From contig DASXVN010000051.1 of the NCBI GenBank assembly GCA_036504235.1, positions 1-60,980 on the forward strand: a stretch of DNA of 60,980 nt, given 5' to 3'. The stretch comes from Zipacnadum sp036504235 (GTDB lineage Bacteria > Armatimonadota > Zipacnadia > Zipacnadales > Zipacnadaceae). Numbering within the stretch: the first letter of the stretch is position 1; each line of letters begins with the position of its first letter. Positions 48,269 to 56,583 of the stretch are shown in pieces. The translations under genes and the position numbers were made by a program. The notes under the pieces were generated by a model, which was given only the letters and a program-made list of their open reading frames with translations, was not told the DNA's origin and made no database searches.

Positions 48269-48453
48269 TAGAAGCAGTTTCAAAACCGTCGTGTCCTGCG
48301 TAGGGGCGGAATTTGCCCGGTCAGCCGGGCAATCTCCGCCCGCGCGAGCCACTAACTTAGCGGTATACGCGGGCGGAGGCCAGAGCCTCCGCCCCTACAA
48401 CGGCCCGATGGCGCCACTCCTAGGTTACTAGGGCAGTTTTGAAACCGCTTCTA
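48269..48453. repeat. MITE-like element with 18-bp inverted ends
   Basis: TAGAAGCAGTTTCAAAAC (48269-48286) and GTTTTGAAACCGCTTCTA (48436-48453) are inverted repeats with one mismatch. The 149-base interior contains GTAGGGGCGGAATTTGCCCG...CGGGCAATCTCCGCCCGCG and GCGGGCGGAGGCCAGAGCC...CGCCCCTAC modules related to those in other gaps. No clear target-site duplication. Confidence 0.6.
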
Positions 48454-48458
48454 GTCCC

Positions 48459-48842
48459 CTACCCGCGGCTGCTCACGTAGGCGCACACCTGCTGAATCTC
48501 CGACTTGAACTGCTCGAAGTCGAACTGCAGCCCGTTGAGGTACGCGCTCCATCCGGCGCTCGACTTGGAGAAATGCACCGCGTCCTCCAGTTCCTGCTGC
48601 GTCGCGCCGTTGACCTTGGCGACCTCGGTGTGGAAGAAACTGCAGTACTTGCACTTGCTCGTGGCCGCGATACCCAGGCCGATCAGCTCGCGGTACTTGT
48701 TGGGCACCGGCCCCTCCTCGAACTGCACGCGCTTCATCAGGTTCCACTCCAACTCCAGCGAGGAGTCGGGAATGGACTTGAGGAAGGTCGGGACCAGCCC
48801 CAGCATTTCCTCGATCTCAGCGTAAATCTCGGCGCGGCTCAT
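48459..48842 (-). CDS. AhpD-like carboxymuconolactone decarboxylase family protein
   Basis: Small helical protein of 127 residues in the AhpD/CMD family. The redox motif CKYCSFFH (CxxC followed by a conserved His) sits near residues 65-72, as in alkylhydroperoxidase AhpD. An acidic helix EEMLGLVPTFLKSIPD near the start is also typical. Possible antioxidant role; the partner AhpC is not in the window. ATG start. Divergent from the GNAT gene across a 203-base gap. Confidence 0.87.
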   Translation of the reverse strand: MSRAEIYAEIEEMLGLVPTFLKSIPDSSLELEWNLMKRVQFEEGPVPNKYRELIGLGIAATSKCKYCSFFHTEVAKVNGATQQELEDAVHFSKSSAGWSAYLNGLQFDFEQFKSEIQQVCAYVSSRG

Positions 48843-48959
48843 GATGGTCGTGTCTCCTTGGGTGGGATAGCCGCCCCGGAGGACGGTAGTACTGGGGGGA
48901 CGCGCGCGGAGGGGAATGGTTCAAGCGGCAGGCGCGGCCGGCCCGCCGCCGGGCGCTTC

Positions 48960-48989
48960 TTTACAGTCACGCCCCGGTTCTTGTACACT
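48960..48989 (+). promoter_or_regulatory. Putative promoter of the GNAT gene
   Basis: TTTACA (48960-48965), 18-base spacer, TACACT (48984-48989). Five of six and four of six matches. Transcription would start near 48996, about 50 bases before the ATG. The rest of the 48843-49045 gap holds nothing recognisable. Confidence 0.45.
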
Positions 48990-49045
48990 CGATCACGCCC
49001 TGGCCGTGACCGCCTCCGGGGCAGAAAGCGCAGGCTACAACAGCT

Positions 49046-49522
49046 ATGTCTGACCTACTAGTCCGCTTGTACAATCTTCCTCCCCTGGAGCCCGCGTTGG
49101 AAGCGGTGCGGGCGCAGGGATTGATCGTGCGCCGGGCCGAGCCCTGGGAGCGGCGGACGGTGCTGGGATTTGTCGCCGAACAGTTCGGCGAGAACTGGGC
49201 CGATGAGGTGCGCATGGGCTACGCGCGCCAGCCGGCCTCCATCTTTGTGGCCGATGACGCCGGGGAAATCGTGGGCTTCGCCGCCTACCACACCACGCGG
49301 CTGGACTTCTTCGGGCCGGAGGGCGTGCGGGAGGACTACCGGGGCAAGGGCCTGGGGGCGGCGCTGCTGCTGTCCTGTCTGTGGGCGCTGCACGGGGAGG
49401 GCTACGGCTACGCGATCATCGGCTGGGCGGGGCCGGTGGAGTTCTACCGCAAGTGCTGCGGGGCCACGGTCATCGAGGACAGTGAACCGGGAGTGTACTG
49501 GACTCTGGCCCGGAAGCACTAG
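49046..49522 (+). CDS. GNAT family N-acetyltransferase
   Basis: Predicted acetyl-CoA-dependent acyltransferase, 158 residues. The GNAT fold shows PASIFVADDAGEIVGFAAYHTT (beta 3-4), the acetyl-CoA loop GPEGVREDYRGKGLGAALLLSCLW (about residues 92-115, motif RGKGLG in place of the usual Q/RxxGxG/A) and the closing IGWAGPVEFYRKCCGATVIE. Substrate unknown. The gene is convergent with the MFS gene and overlaps its 3' end by 53 bases. There is no clear Shine-Dalgarno before ATG 49046. Confidence 0.87.
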   Translation: MSDLLVRLYNLPPLEPALEAVRAQGLIVRRAEPWERRTVLGFVAEQFGENWADEVRMGYARQPASIFVADDAGEIVGFAAYHTTRLDFFGPEGVREDYRGKGLGAALLLSCLWALHGEGYGYAIIGWAGPVEFYRKCCGATVIEDSEPGVYWTLARKH

Positions 49523-50801
49523 CGTCGTCGTGGGGCTCATGGATGAGGAAGGTGCAGAGCACCGCGCAGACCGCCAGCAGAATCCCGGCGAGGTAGAAGG
49601 GCGCGGCGCGATTTAGCCCGTAGAGTCCCGCGCCGAGTAGCGAGGCGACCACGAAGCCCACGCCCTGGGAGGTGTTCATGGCACCCAGGACCAGGCCCTG
49701 GCGCCCCGCCGGCGCGAGCTGGCTGGTGAGCGCCATCCAGGCCGGCATCACCACCACGTAGGACACCCCGAGCATACTCATCAGCACGACCACGAGCCAG
49801 GCGGTGCTGCCCGCGAGCGGGAGCAGGCCGAAGCCGACCGCCCCGATCGCCAGCCCGCCCTGAATGGCGCGGCTACGGCCCAGGCGATCCGCCGCCCGGC
49901 CCAGGGGCAGCGCCAGGGCGGCGGCGAGCAGGCCCGGGATCGCGAAGAGCTTGACCATCCCCGTCTGCGTCAGACCCAGCCCATCGCGCGCGTAGATGGT
50001 CAGAATCGGGATCACCAGGCTGGCCCCCATCTGCACGAACAGGAAGATCCAGAGCATGTTGAGCAGCGTGCCCTGCCGCTCCCGCAGGCGGCGCAGGCGG
50101 TCCCACCAGCAGCGGCTCAGCGGACCGTCGTCCTCCGTGAGCACTACCGGCGGACGGGGTGGATCCGCGGCGGGCGGCTGGCGTCGCTGCCAGGCCCGGT
50201 CCCACAGCGCCATGACGACCATACAGACGGCGGCGACGAGCAGCAGGGCGCTGCTGGTGTAGAAGACGTAGCGGTTGTCGCCGGTCACATCGCCGATGCG
50301 CAGGCCGGCCGCCATGCCCAGGATCAGCCCGCCCAGGTAGGGCAGATTGAACAGCGACATGGCCAGGGCGCGGTCCTGCGAGGGCATCTTCTCGCCGATC
50401 AGGGCCATCATCGTGGGCCAGACCAGCGCCACCCCCAGCCCGTCAATCGCCCGCAGCGGCACGAAGAACTCCCAGCGGTGGACCACGGTCATCAGCACTG
50501 GGGAGATGGTGCCGACCACCAAGCCGGCGAGGGCCACGCGGGTGCGGCCCCAGCGGTCGCCGACCGCGCCGCCGGGGGCCTTGAACAGCGTCTCGGCGAT
50601 GGCGTAGGCCGCGAAGATGAAGCCAATGGCGAGCAGCGGCGTGCCCAGGCGCGCGGTGCGCAGGTACAGGGGCAGTGTCGGGGTGATCATGGCGTAGGCC
50701 GATTGGGTCAGCAGGGTGGCGACCACAATCAGCGCCAGGGGGGGCCAGTGGCGGAAGACAACGCTGTATTCTGCTAGTGATCGCCGGAGCTTGGCTGTCA
50801 T
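49470..50801 (-). CDS. MFS transporter, multidrug-efflux-like
   Basis: Predicted 12-helix major facilitator of 443 residues. The loop motif GGAVGDRWGRTRVALAG is near residues 68-84, with second-half counterpart GRAADRLGRSRAIQGG. A hydrophilic central loop (about residues 205-245, rich in Pro and Arg) joins the two halves. Substrate unknown. ATG at 50801; the frame upstream of this lies inside the neighbouring reductase gene and is rejected. Its 3' end overlaps the GNAT gene on the opposite strand. Confidence 0.88.
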   Translation of the reverse strand: MTAKLRRSLAEYSVVFRHWPPLALIVVATLLTQSAYAMITPTLPLYLRTARLGTPLLAIGFIFAAYAIAETLFKAPGGAVGDRWGRTRVALAGLVVGTISPVLMTVVHRWEFFVPLRAIDGLGVALVWPTMMALIGEKMPSQDRALAMSLFNLPYLGGLILGMAAGLRIGDVTGDNRYVFYTSSALLLVAAVCMVVMALWDRAWQRRQPPAADPPRPPVVLTEDDGPLSRCWWDRLRRLRERQGTLLNMLWIFLFVQMGASLVIPILTIYARDGLGLTQTGMVKLFAIPGLLAAALALPLGRAADRLGRSRAIQGGLAIGAVGFGLLPLAGSTAWLVVVLMSMLGVSYVVVMPAWMALTSQLAPAGRQGLVLGAMNTSQGVGFVVASLLGAGLYGLNRAAPFYLAGILLAVCAVLCTFLIHEPHDDASASGPESSTLPVHCPR

Positions 50802-50835
50802 AGTTCTGCGGCTATCCGGGCGCCCGGGGCGTCTC

Positions 50836-51561
50836 TCAGGTGTGCAGGCCGCCGTCCACGCAGACGGTCTGGCCGGTGACGTAGCCGGCTTCCTCCGAGC
50901 ACAGCCAGGCGATGACCGCGGCGACCTCCTCCGGCTGTCCAAAGCGGCCCAGGGGGATGCGCTGCGTGAGGCTCTCGCGGCGCGGCGCGGGCAGGTCGGC
51001 GGTCAGATCGGTCTCGATCATGCCGGGGGCGACGGCGTTGCAGGTGATCCCCGAGCGAGCCAGCTCGCGGGCGGTGGCCTTGGTCAGGCCCAGCAGGCCC
51101 GCCTTGGCGGCGGCGTAGTTGGCGCGCAGCATATCGCCGGTGAGGCCCGCCACCGAGGAGACGTTAACGATGCGGCCCCAGCGCTGCTTGAGCATCAGCC
51201 GCGAGGCCGCCTTAGTGCAGCGCCAGGCCCCATCCAGAGACACGGCCAGAACCCGGCTCCACTGCTCTTCGGTCATAAAGGACAGGTACTGGTCGTCCAC
51301 GATGCCGGCGTTGTTGACCAGCACACTGAGCCCGGCGCCGCGCTCGGTGAGGAGGCGGAACATCTCCCCCACCGCCTCGGGGTCGGTCACGTCGGCGCAG
51401 AGCAGCACGGCCTCCGCGCCGGTCTGGCGGACCAGTTCGGCGGTCGCCTCGGCTCCCGCCTGGTCGTGGGCGTAGTTGACGGCGACGGTGAAGCCCTGCT
51501 CGGCCAGGGCCAGCGCCGTGGCGCGCCCGAGGCCGCGCGCCGCGCCGGTCACCAGGGCCAT
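50836..51561 (-). CDS. FabG-like short-chain dehydrogenase/reductase
   Basis: NAD(P)H-dependent SDR of 241 residues, most like 3-oxoacyl-ACP reductase. The cofactor loop TGAARGLGRA is at residues 5-14, followed by NNAGIVDD and IVNVSSVAG with the catalytic Ser. The catalytic tetrad YxxxK appears as NYAAAKAG, and the C-terminal VTGQTVCVDGGLHT is typical of FabG. The start has little N-terminal sequence before the Rossmann strand. It follows the lipoyl-domain gene by 16 bases on the same strand. A role other than fatty acid synthesis cannot be excluded because no other fab gene is near. Confidence 0.88.
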   Translation of the reverse strand: MALVTGAARGLGRATALALAEQGFTVAVNYAHDQAGAEATAELVRQTGAEAVLLCADVTDPEAVGEMFRLLTERGAGLSVLVNNAGIVDDQYLSFMTEEQWSRVLAVSLDGAWRCTKAASRLMLKQRWGRIVNVSSVAGLTGDMLRANYAAAKAGLLGLTKATARELARSGITCNAVAPGMIETDLTADLPAPRRESLTQRIPLGRFGQPEEVAAVIAWLCSEEAGYVTGQTVCVDGGLHT

Positions 51562-51577
51562 CCGGGGGCCGGCGGGG

Positions 51578-52093
51578 CTAGGCGTGGGGATCCGCTCCCG
51601 GCGAGTCCAAGTAGTCGCGCACGTCGCTCTCGCTGAGCCGCGCCTCGCCGCCGCGCCAGGCGCGGACGGCCTCCAGGGACACCTGCCGCTCGCGAGCGAG
51701 ACGCCGCGCCGCGGGGCTGGCGGCGACGCCGGCGGGGGGCTCGGGCAACGGCGCGTCCGCTTCCGGCTCCTCGTTGAACTCCAGCTTGAGCCGGTCGAGG
51801 TACTCCACGGCCAGCCCGGCGTTCTCTTCCATAATGCGCTCAGGCGGCCGCTCTCCGGCCTCGCCGATCCAGGCGATCACGTAGCCTACCGGCACCGCCG
51901 CGCCCTCCTGACAGTAGCGCCGGCAGACGACGCCGCTGACCGGGGACTCCCACTCGAAGGTGATCTTCTCGGTAATGATCTCGCAGAGGCTCTCACCGAC
52001 GGCCAGCGGCTCGCCCTCGGCCTTCAGCCAGCGGTGCAGCGTGACTTCTTCGAGATTCTCCGCCCATTTTTCGATGGTAACCGCGTAGCCCAT
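51578..52093 (-). CDS. Lipoyl domain plus E3-binding domain protein, no catalytic domain
   Basis: Protein of 171 residues resembling the N-terminal half of a 2-oxoacid dehydrogenase E2 subunit. The lipoyl domain covers about residues 1-78, with the expected lipoylated Lys43 in EIITEKITFEW and SPVSGVV. A Pro/Glu/Ala-rich linker follows, then a peripheral subunit-binding domain (about 125-165: ASPAARRLARERQVSLEAVR, SESDVRDYL). The E2 acyltransferase domain is absent. The stop codon is only 16 bases before the FabG-like gene, so truncation by deletion is possible, but domains are intact. ATG at 52093 lacks a strong Shine-Dalgarno. Partner enzymes are not in the window. Confidence 0.85.
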   Translation of the reverse strand: MGYAVTIEKWAENLEEVTLHRWLKAEGEPLAVGESLCEIITEKITFEWESPVSGVVCRRYCQEGAAVPVGYVIAWIGEAGERPPERIMEENAGLAVEYLDRLKLEFNEEPEADAPLPEPPAGVAASPAARRLARERQVSLEAVRAWRGGEARLSESDVRDYLDSPGADPHA

Positions 52094-52222
52094 ATGGCTC
52101 CCGTCCCGTCAGACCGACCGGGGATAGTGGCAAACGAGCCCTAGTATAAGCGAGCGCCGGGCGAGGAGTCAACCGAGACCGGGAGCGCCTCGAGGGGGCG
52201 GCGGGACGGGGCGGAAAAGCAC

Positions 52223-52251
52223 TTGCACGGTCGCGGGGGAGTTGCTATAAT
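52223..52251 (+). promoter_or_regulatory. Promoter of tRNA-Asn
   Basis: TTGCAC (52223-52228), 17-base spacer, TATAAT (52246-52251). Perfect -10. Transcription would start near 52258, about 35 bases before the mature tRNA. Confidence 0.75.
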
Positions 52252-52292
52252 ACAGTCCGCCGGCTACCCAGCCGGCACGTTGCATTTATGGT

Positions 52293-52367
52293 TCCCCGGT
52301 AGCTCAATGGTAGAGCGTCCGGCTGTTAACCGGCAGGTTGGTGGTTCGAGTCCGCCCCGGGGAGCCA
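52293..52367 (+). tRNA. tRNA-Asn (anticodon GTT)
   Basis: Full cloverleaf. Acceptor TCCCCGG pairs with CCGGGGA; D-arm GCTC/GAGC; anticodon loop CTGTTAA with anticodon GTT; TpsiC arm GGTGG-TTCGAGT-CCGCC; discriminator G64 and an encoded CCA at 52365-52367. The anticodon stem has one T-C mismatch at pair 27-43. As an ANN-decoding tRNA it is a substrate for t6A made through TsaC, encoded at 21950-22597. Confidence 0.96.
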
Positions 52368-52434
52368 AAATTAACGCTGTAAATAGCGGCATATATCACT
52401 ATCCCCGGTCTCACCTCGCCCGAACGTTGCTTCC

Positions 52435-53823
52435 TCACCCCTGCGCCCTCGGGCTCAACTCACTGACCTGCCGCGGCACCGTCAATCGCGCCAGAACGCC
52501 GGTCCGGTCGTAGCTGAGCTCGAGGTTCCAGCCATTCGCACCGGCGAGGGCCTTGCAGATGGACAGGCCCAGCCCGCTCCCTCCGGTTCGGGCGTTGCGA
52601 GAGGCGTCGAGGCGGTAGAAAGGCTCGAACAAGGCGGCGGGGTCCCAGTTTGCCGGGAGGGGGCACGTGTTGAAGACCTCCACCAGCACCGCGTCAGGCC
52701 GCTCCTCCACAGTAACGCGCATCGCGCCGCCGGGAGTCGTATAGTGGGCCGCGTTCTCGAGGAGGTTGCGCAGGAGGATCTCGGCGTGCGAGGGCGGGGC
52801 GAGGATTTCTCCCTCAGGCTCCAGGCTAGTCTCGAGCTGCAAGCCCCGCGAGGCCAGCAGCGGTTGCAGAGGGCGCAAGGTTCTCCGGCACACGTCAGCC
52901 AGCGACACCGGCTCCTGCGCCGGCGGTTTGGTGGCGGCTTCCAGCTGGCCGAGAAACAGTAGGCCCTGCGTCAGCGCGATGAGACGCCGGGTCTGCCGGT
53001 GGGCTTCCTCCAGCGTGGCCTGGTACTCCTCGGCGGAGCGCGGGCGGCTCCGGGCCACCTCCAAGTGACCGGACAGCGCCTGCAGGGGAGTGCGCAACTC
53101 GTGGGAGGCTGCCGCGTAGAAGCGCCCCTTGGCCGCCGCCGTTTGGCCCAGACGCGACAGCAGGTCGTTGAGGGTAGACACCAACTCCACCATCTCGGCG
53201 TCCTGCGAAGGGGCCTCCAGGCGCAGGTGCAGCGTCTCGGTGGACGCCTCCCGCGCCTGCCGGGAGAGGCGGCTGAGGGGCGAAAGGGAGCGGCCCACCA
53301 GTACCCAGGCTCCCAGGGCCGCGGCGAACAACGCGCAGAGGCTGAGCGCGAACAGGACCAGGGCCTGCTGGCTGTGGGCGACCTCGACTCGGCTCCAGTC
53401 GTAACCCAAGACCAGGGTGTAGTGCTGAGTTGGCACCTTCAGCACGCGCCACTCGTTATCCGAAACCGCCGACCCGGGCGGACTGGACTGCGCCGAGCGC
53501 TCCAGGATACGGCCCTGAGCATCCTCGATCCACAGGGCCAAGTGGTTCGCCTCCAGGTACGCGCGGTGCTCGGTGACGAAGGCGGCCAGGGAGGCCTGCA
53601 CCGGCGGCCCGGACCTCGTCTGGTCCTCACCTTCCGGGGAGGAAACCTCCCCCAAGTCGTTGCGGAAACTGTCCGCCGAGGCCCGGAGCAGGAGATCGGC
53701 GGTGCGCTGAGCCGTGCGGTTGGTGTACGCCATGAGCCCAGCGCAAACCAGGAACAGCCAGATGGCGAAGGCGGCCGTCACGGAGACGGTCAACCGGGCA
53801 CGCAGCGAACCGAAGGGTCTCAT
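52435..53823 (-). CDS. Two-component sensor histidine kinase
   Basis: Membrane-bound kinase of 462 residues. Two helices flank a periplasmic sensor: about residues 14-33 and 155-176. A HAMP linker (about 177-230) follows, then HisKA with His241 in AASHELRTPLQAL and HATPase with NLLENAAHYT and GGSGLGLSICKAL. The stimulus is unknown. The ATG overlaps the stop of the response regulator gene by four bases, so the two form an operon. It is convergent with tRNA-Asn. Confidence 0.92.
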   Translation of the reverse strand: MRPFGSLRARLTVSVTAAFAIWLFLVCAGLMAYTNRTAQRTADLLLRASADSFRNDLGEVSSPEGEDQTRSGPPVQASLAAFVTEHRAYLEANHLALWIEDAQGRILERSAQSSPPGSAVSDNEWRVLKVPTQHYTLVLGYDWSRVEVAHSQQALVLFALSLCALFAAALGAWVLVGRSLSPLSRLSRQAREASTETLHLRLEAPSQDAEMVELVSTLNDLLSRLGQTAAAKGRFYAAASHELRTPLQALSGHLEVARSRPRSAEEYQATLEEAHRQTRRLIALTQGLLFLGQLEAATKPPAQEPVSLADVCRRTLRPLQPLLASRGLQLETSLEPEGEILAPPSHAEILLRNLLENAAHYTTPGGAMRVTVEERPDAVLVEVFNTCPLPANWDPAALFEPFYRLDASRNARTGGSGLGLSICKALAGANGWNLELSYDRTGVLARLTVPRQVSELSPRAQG

Positions 53824-54488
53824 CGCTCACCGATCCTGTACCCGACCCCCCGGACCGTATGAATCAGCGACGTCGGGTGATCTTTGTCCAGCTTGCGCCG
53901 CAGGTAACTGATGTAGACATCGAGCACGTTGTCGTTGCCCTCGAAGTCGTACTGCCAGACATGATCCAGGATCATGGAACGCGTCAGCACCTGCCCGGAG
54001 TTGCGCATCAAATACTCCAATAGGGCGTACTCGGTCCTCGAGAGGGAAATGGCTTTGCCCTCCCGGGTGGCCAAGCGGGTGGCGGGATCGAGCGTCAGAT
54101 CGGCTACCCGCAGGACGGGGGCGGAAGCGCTCCCGCGGCGCAGCAGGGCCCGCGCGCGGGCGAGCAGCTCCGCCACCTGGAACGGTTTCACCAGATAGTC
54201 GTCGGCGCCGCCGTCCAGTCCCGCCAGCTTATCTTCGAGGGTGTCGCGGGCGGTGATGATGAGGATGGGGGTCATGACCTGGGCGGCGCGGAGCCGACGG
54301 CAGACCTCGAACCCCTCCAGATCCGGGAGCATGACATCCAGCAGAATCAGATCAAAGGGCAGGGCCTGCGCCACCGCCAGGGCGTCCAGGCCACTGTCTA
54401 CCACCTCGACCGCGTAGCCGGCCTCGGTAGTGGCTTGCTGGAGAAAGCGCGCCACGCTCTCGTCATCTTCCACGATCAGTATCTTCAA
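53820..54488 (-). CDS. OmpR-type response regulator
   Basis: Two-component regulator of 222 residues. The receiver shows acidic pocket VEDDE at 6-10, phosphoacceptor Asp51 in LLDVMLPD, and Lys in DYLVKPF near residue 101. The C-terminal winged-helix domain has ISLSRTEYALLEYLMRNSGQVLTR and VDVYISYLRRKLD-like NVLDVYISYLRRKLDKD, ending HTVRGVGYRIGER. Start TTG at 54488 with GGAGG about ten bases upstream; the frame upstream is not conserved. Probably partner of the kinase downstream, and may control the divergent genes. Confidence 0.92.
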   Translation of the reverse strand: MKILIVEDDESVARFLQQATTEAGYAVEVVDSGLDALAVAQALPFDLILLDVMLPDLEGFEVCRRLRAAQVMTPILIITARDTLEDKLAGLDGGADDYLVKPFQVAELLARARALLRRGSASAPVLRVADLTLDPATRLATREGKAISLSRTEYALLEYLMRNSGQVLTRSMILDHVWQYDFEGNDNVLDVYISYLRRKLDKDHPTSLIHTVRGVGYRIGER

Positions 54489-54524
54489 AGTCGTCTTCCT
54501 CCGGTTGGGGACCCCCGTACCCCT

Positions 54525-54554
54525 ATTGTACTGCGCCGGGACCAGCCACGCCAA
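54525..54554 (-). promoter_or_regulatory. Putative promoter of the two-component operon
   Basis: Minus strand TTGGCG (54554-54549), 18-base spacer, TACAAT (54530-54525). Five of six at the -10, four of six at the -35. Transcription would begin near 54518. The remaining 54555-54881 stretch between the divergent genes shows no repeat module and no recognised site. Confidence 0.45.
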
Positions 54555-54881
54555 GCCGCCGGTCCTCATCCGGGGCCTAGCTTAGGAAACTCACAGACCA
54601 ATCACAGGGCCGGCTAGGAAGAATAAGCGAAACTAAAGCTCGCAGACCTGCGCCGTCACGACGACCACCGGGAAGGTTGGCGTCTCTCCGGGGAAGGGGC
54701 GGCCAGGCGCTGAGCATGCAATCGTCTCCCTCCGCCTGGCACAGCTCACTTCTAGCAGCCGGGGGATAGGGGAAGCAAGGAGGCGAAGCGAGAGTTGGAG
54801 TGGGGCGCCGAGCCTAGCCGGGGGGTTAGGGCAGGCGCCCTACCTCCTTGGGGAACGCGACTCAGGTGACTAATCTACGAA

Positions 54882-55814
54882 GTGAAACGAAAGGAACAGA
54901 CTATTTTGAACGGTGTAAGGCCGCATGTCTCAGCCACTACGATGCCTAATCCGGAGCAGGGTACAGCCCGCGCCTTCGCGCTGCGGCTGCTCAACAAGGT
55001 CCCAGAAGTCACGCTCTTCTTCTGGGTTATTAAGGTCCTGTGCACCACCGTGGGTGAAACCGCGGCGGACTTCCTTAATACCAACCTGCATATGGGCTTG
55101 ACCAACACGACGTATATCATGAGCATCCTGTTGGTCATCGCCTTGGGTTTCCAGTTTAAGGCCAAGAAGTACGTACCGGTGATCTACTGGCTCGCCGTGG
55201 TGCTGATCAGTGTTGTCGGCACGCTTATCACCGACAACCTGACCGATAACTTCGGAATCTCTCTGGTAACAACCACCATCGTGTTTAGCCTGGCGCTGGC
55301 CATGACCTTCATGGCCTGGTACGCCAAAGAGAAGACCCTGTCAGTCCACACCATCTTCACGGCGCGGCGAGAGGGCTTCTACTGGTTGGCCATCCTGTTC
55401 ACCTTTGCGCTGGGCACTGCCTCCGGCGACCTGATTGCGGAGAAGCTCAACTTGGGCTATATGCTGTCGGCGGTGCTGTTCGGCGCTCTAATCGCCGTGG
55501 TAGGGGTTGCCCACCTTCGCTTGAAGTGGAACGTGGTGCTGACCTTCTGGAGTGCCTACATCCTGACGCGGCCTCTCGGCGCCTCGTTGGGCGATTATCT
55601 GTCCCAGTCTCGGGATGACGGTGGTCTCGCCCTGGGCACGATCGGGACCAGCGCGATTTTCCTGGTGGCGATCCTGGGGCTAGTCATCTACTTGACCATC
55701 ACCAAGCGAGACGTGTGTCCCTTGACCGCACCAGCGCCTGCTCCTGTGATCTCGGTTACCGGGGCTCGCCAGCTGGCCCCCGTGACGGTGCTGGTTGATG
55801 ATGAGTTGGACTGA
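54882..55814 (+). CDS. COG4705-family integral membrane protein
   Basis: Membrane protein of about 310 residues with roughly eight helices. It begins its conserved part with KVPEVTLFFWVIKVLCTTVGETAADFLN (about residues 38-65). The protein has an internal duplication: the phrase VGETAADFLNTNLHMGLTNT in the first half is echoed by LGTASGDLIAEKLNLGYMLS and LGASLGDYLSQ later. This matches the COG4705 family, whose function I do not know. Start is uncertain: GTG 54882, TTG 54904 (with AAAGGA upstream) and ATG 54942 are possible. Divergent from the two-component operon, which may regulate it; followed by the exporter genes. Confidence 0.75.
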   Translation: MKRKEQTILNGVRPHVSATTMPNPEQGTARAFALRLLNKVPEVTLFFWVIKVLCTTVGETAADFLNTNLHMGLTNTTYIMSILLVIALGFQFKAKKYVPVIYWLAVVLISVVGTLITDNLTDNFGISLVTTTIVFSLALAMTFMAWYAKEKTLSVHTIFTARREGFYWLAILFTFALGTASGDLIAEKLNLGYMLSAVLFGALIAVVGVAHLRLKWNVVLTFWSAYILTRPLGASLGDYLSQSRDDGGLALGTIGTSAIFLVAILGLVIYLTITKRDVCPLTAPAPAPVISVTGARQLAPVTVLVDDELD

Positions 55815-55952
55815 GGCTGTCCGCGCCCTCCGGCGAGGCCCGCCGAACCGGTCGCCGGCGCGCCTCGTCCTCCTTTTGTAGTGCGCCGCGTGCGTTGAGC
55901 GGCGGCGCCGCCAGCGGGCGCGGTGACTTCCGCGTTCAAGGAGAAACAGACC

Positions 55953-56582
55953 ATGAAGAGACTGGCGATCGGCTACCTGGTAGTTGGCGCAGTATGCTTG
56001 GTTATGACGGGATGCGGGCGCTCGAGCGTCCCGCCTCCCGCGCCGGGGTCCGTGGCCGGCGGACCCGGCGTCGCGGTTCCCACTCCGGCCGAGAAGCCGG
56101 TGGCCCCCGAGAAGAACCCTCCCGGCGACATTCCCGATACGCAGGTGTTCGTGGAGTACGTTTCGGCCGCCGGCGGCTACCAGCTCAAGGCGCCGGAGGG
56201 CTGGGCGCGCCAGACTGACCGCGCCGATGTAACCTTCACTGACAAGCTGGATGGCCTGTCCGTCACTATTACCAGCCAGCCGACCGCTCCCTCAGTGGTC
56301 GGCGTGACGAAGAACCGGGCCGCGGCGCTTAAGATGGCAGCCGGCGCCGCCCAGATCAAGGGCGTGAAGGACCTCAAACTGCCGGGCGGCGCGGCGATTC
56401 TCCTGGTCTACCAGTCGAACTCTGCGCCCGACCCGGTCACCGGCAAGCAGGTGCGCTTGGACAACAATGAGTACCTGTTCTACAAACAGGGCAAGCTCGC
56501 CACGTTGCGGCTCTGGGCCCCGGTGGGCGCCGATAATGTGGACCAATGGAAGCTGATGTCCGAAAGCTTCAGGTGGAAATGA
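55953..56582 (+). CDS. Lipoprotein of the exporter operon
   Basis: Predicted lipid-anchored envelope protein of 209 residues. The signal peptide is MKRLAIGYLVVGAVCLVMTGC, with lipobox MTGC and Cys21. A Pro/Gly/Ala-rich linker precedes a globular domain with YQLKAPEGWARQTDRADVTF and a C-terminal LWAPVGADNVDQWKLMSESF, which resembles the PsbP/PsbP-like fold. ATG at 55953 has AAGGAG upstream. It lies one base before the first ABC ATPase gene and is probably part of its operon, perhaps as a periplasmic partner. Confidence 0.8.
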   Translation: MKRLAIGYLVVGAVCLVMTGCGRSSVPPPAPGSVAGGPGVAVPTPAEKPVAPEKNPPGDIPDTQVFVEYVSAAGGYQLKAPEGWARQTDRADVTFTDKLDGLSVTITSQPTAPSVVGVTKNRAAALKMAAGAAQIKGVKDLKLPGGAAILLVYQSNSAPDPVTGKQVRLDNNEYLFYKQGKLATLRLWAPVGADNVDQWKLMSESFRWK

Positions 56583-56583
56583 T

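Noticed and set aside
8132..48458. CRISPR arrays in the repeat-rich gaps
   Set aside because: Repeats are mosaics of different palindromes with irregular spacing; no constant repeat with unique spacers and no cas gene.
49470..50942. Longer MFS start upstream of 50801
   Set aside because: The extension lies inside the FabG-like gene and lacks membrane-protein character; ATG 50801 begins the typical N-terminus.
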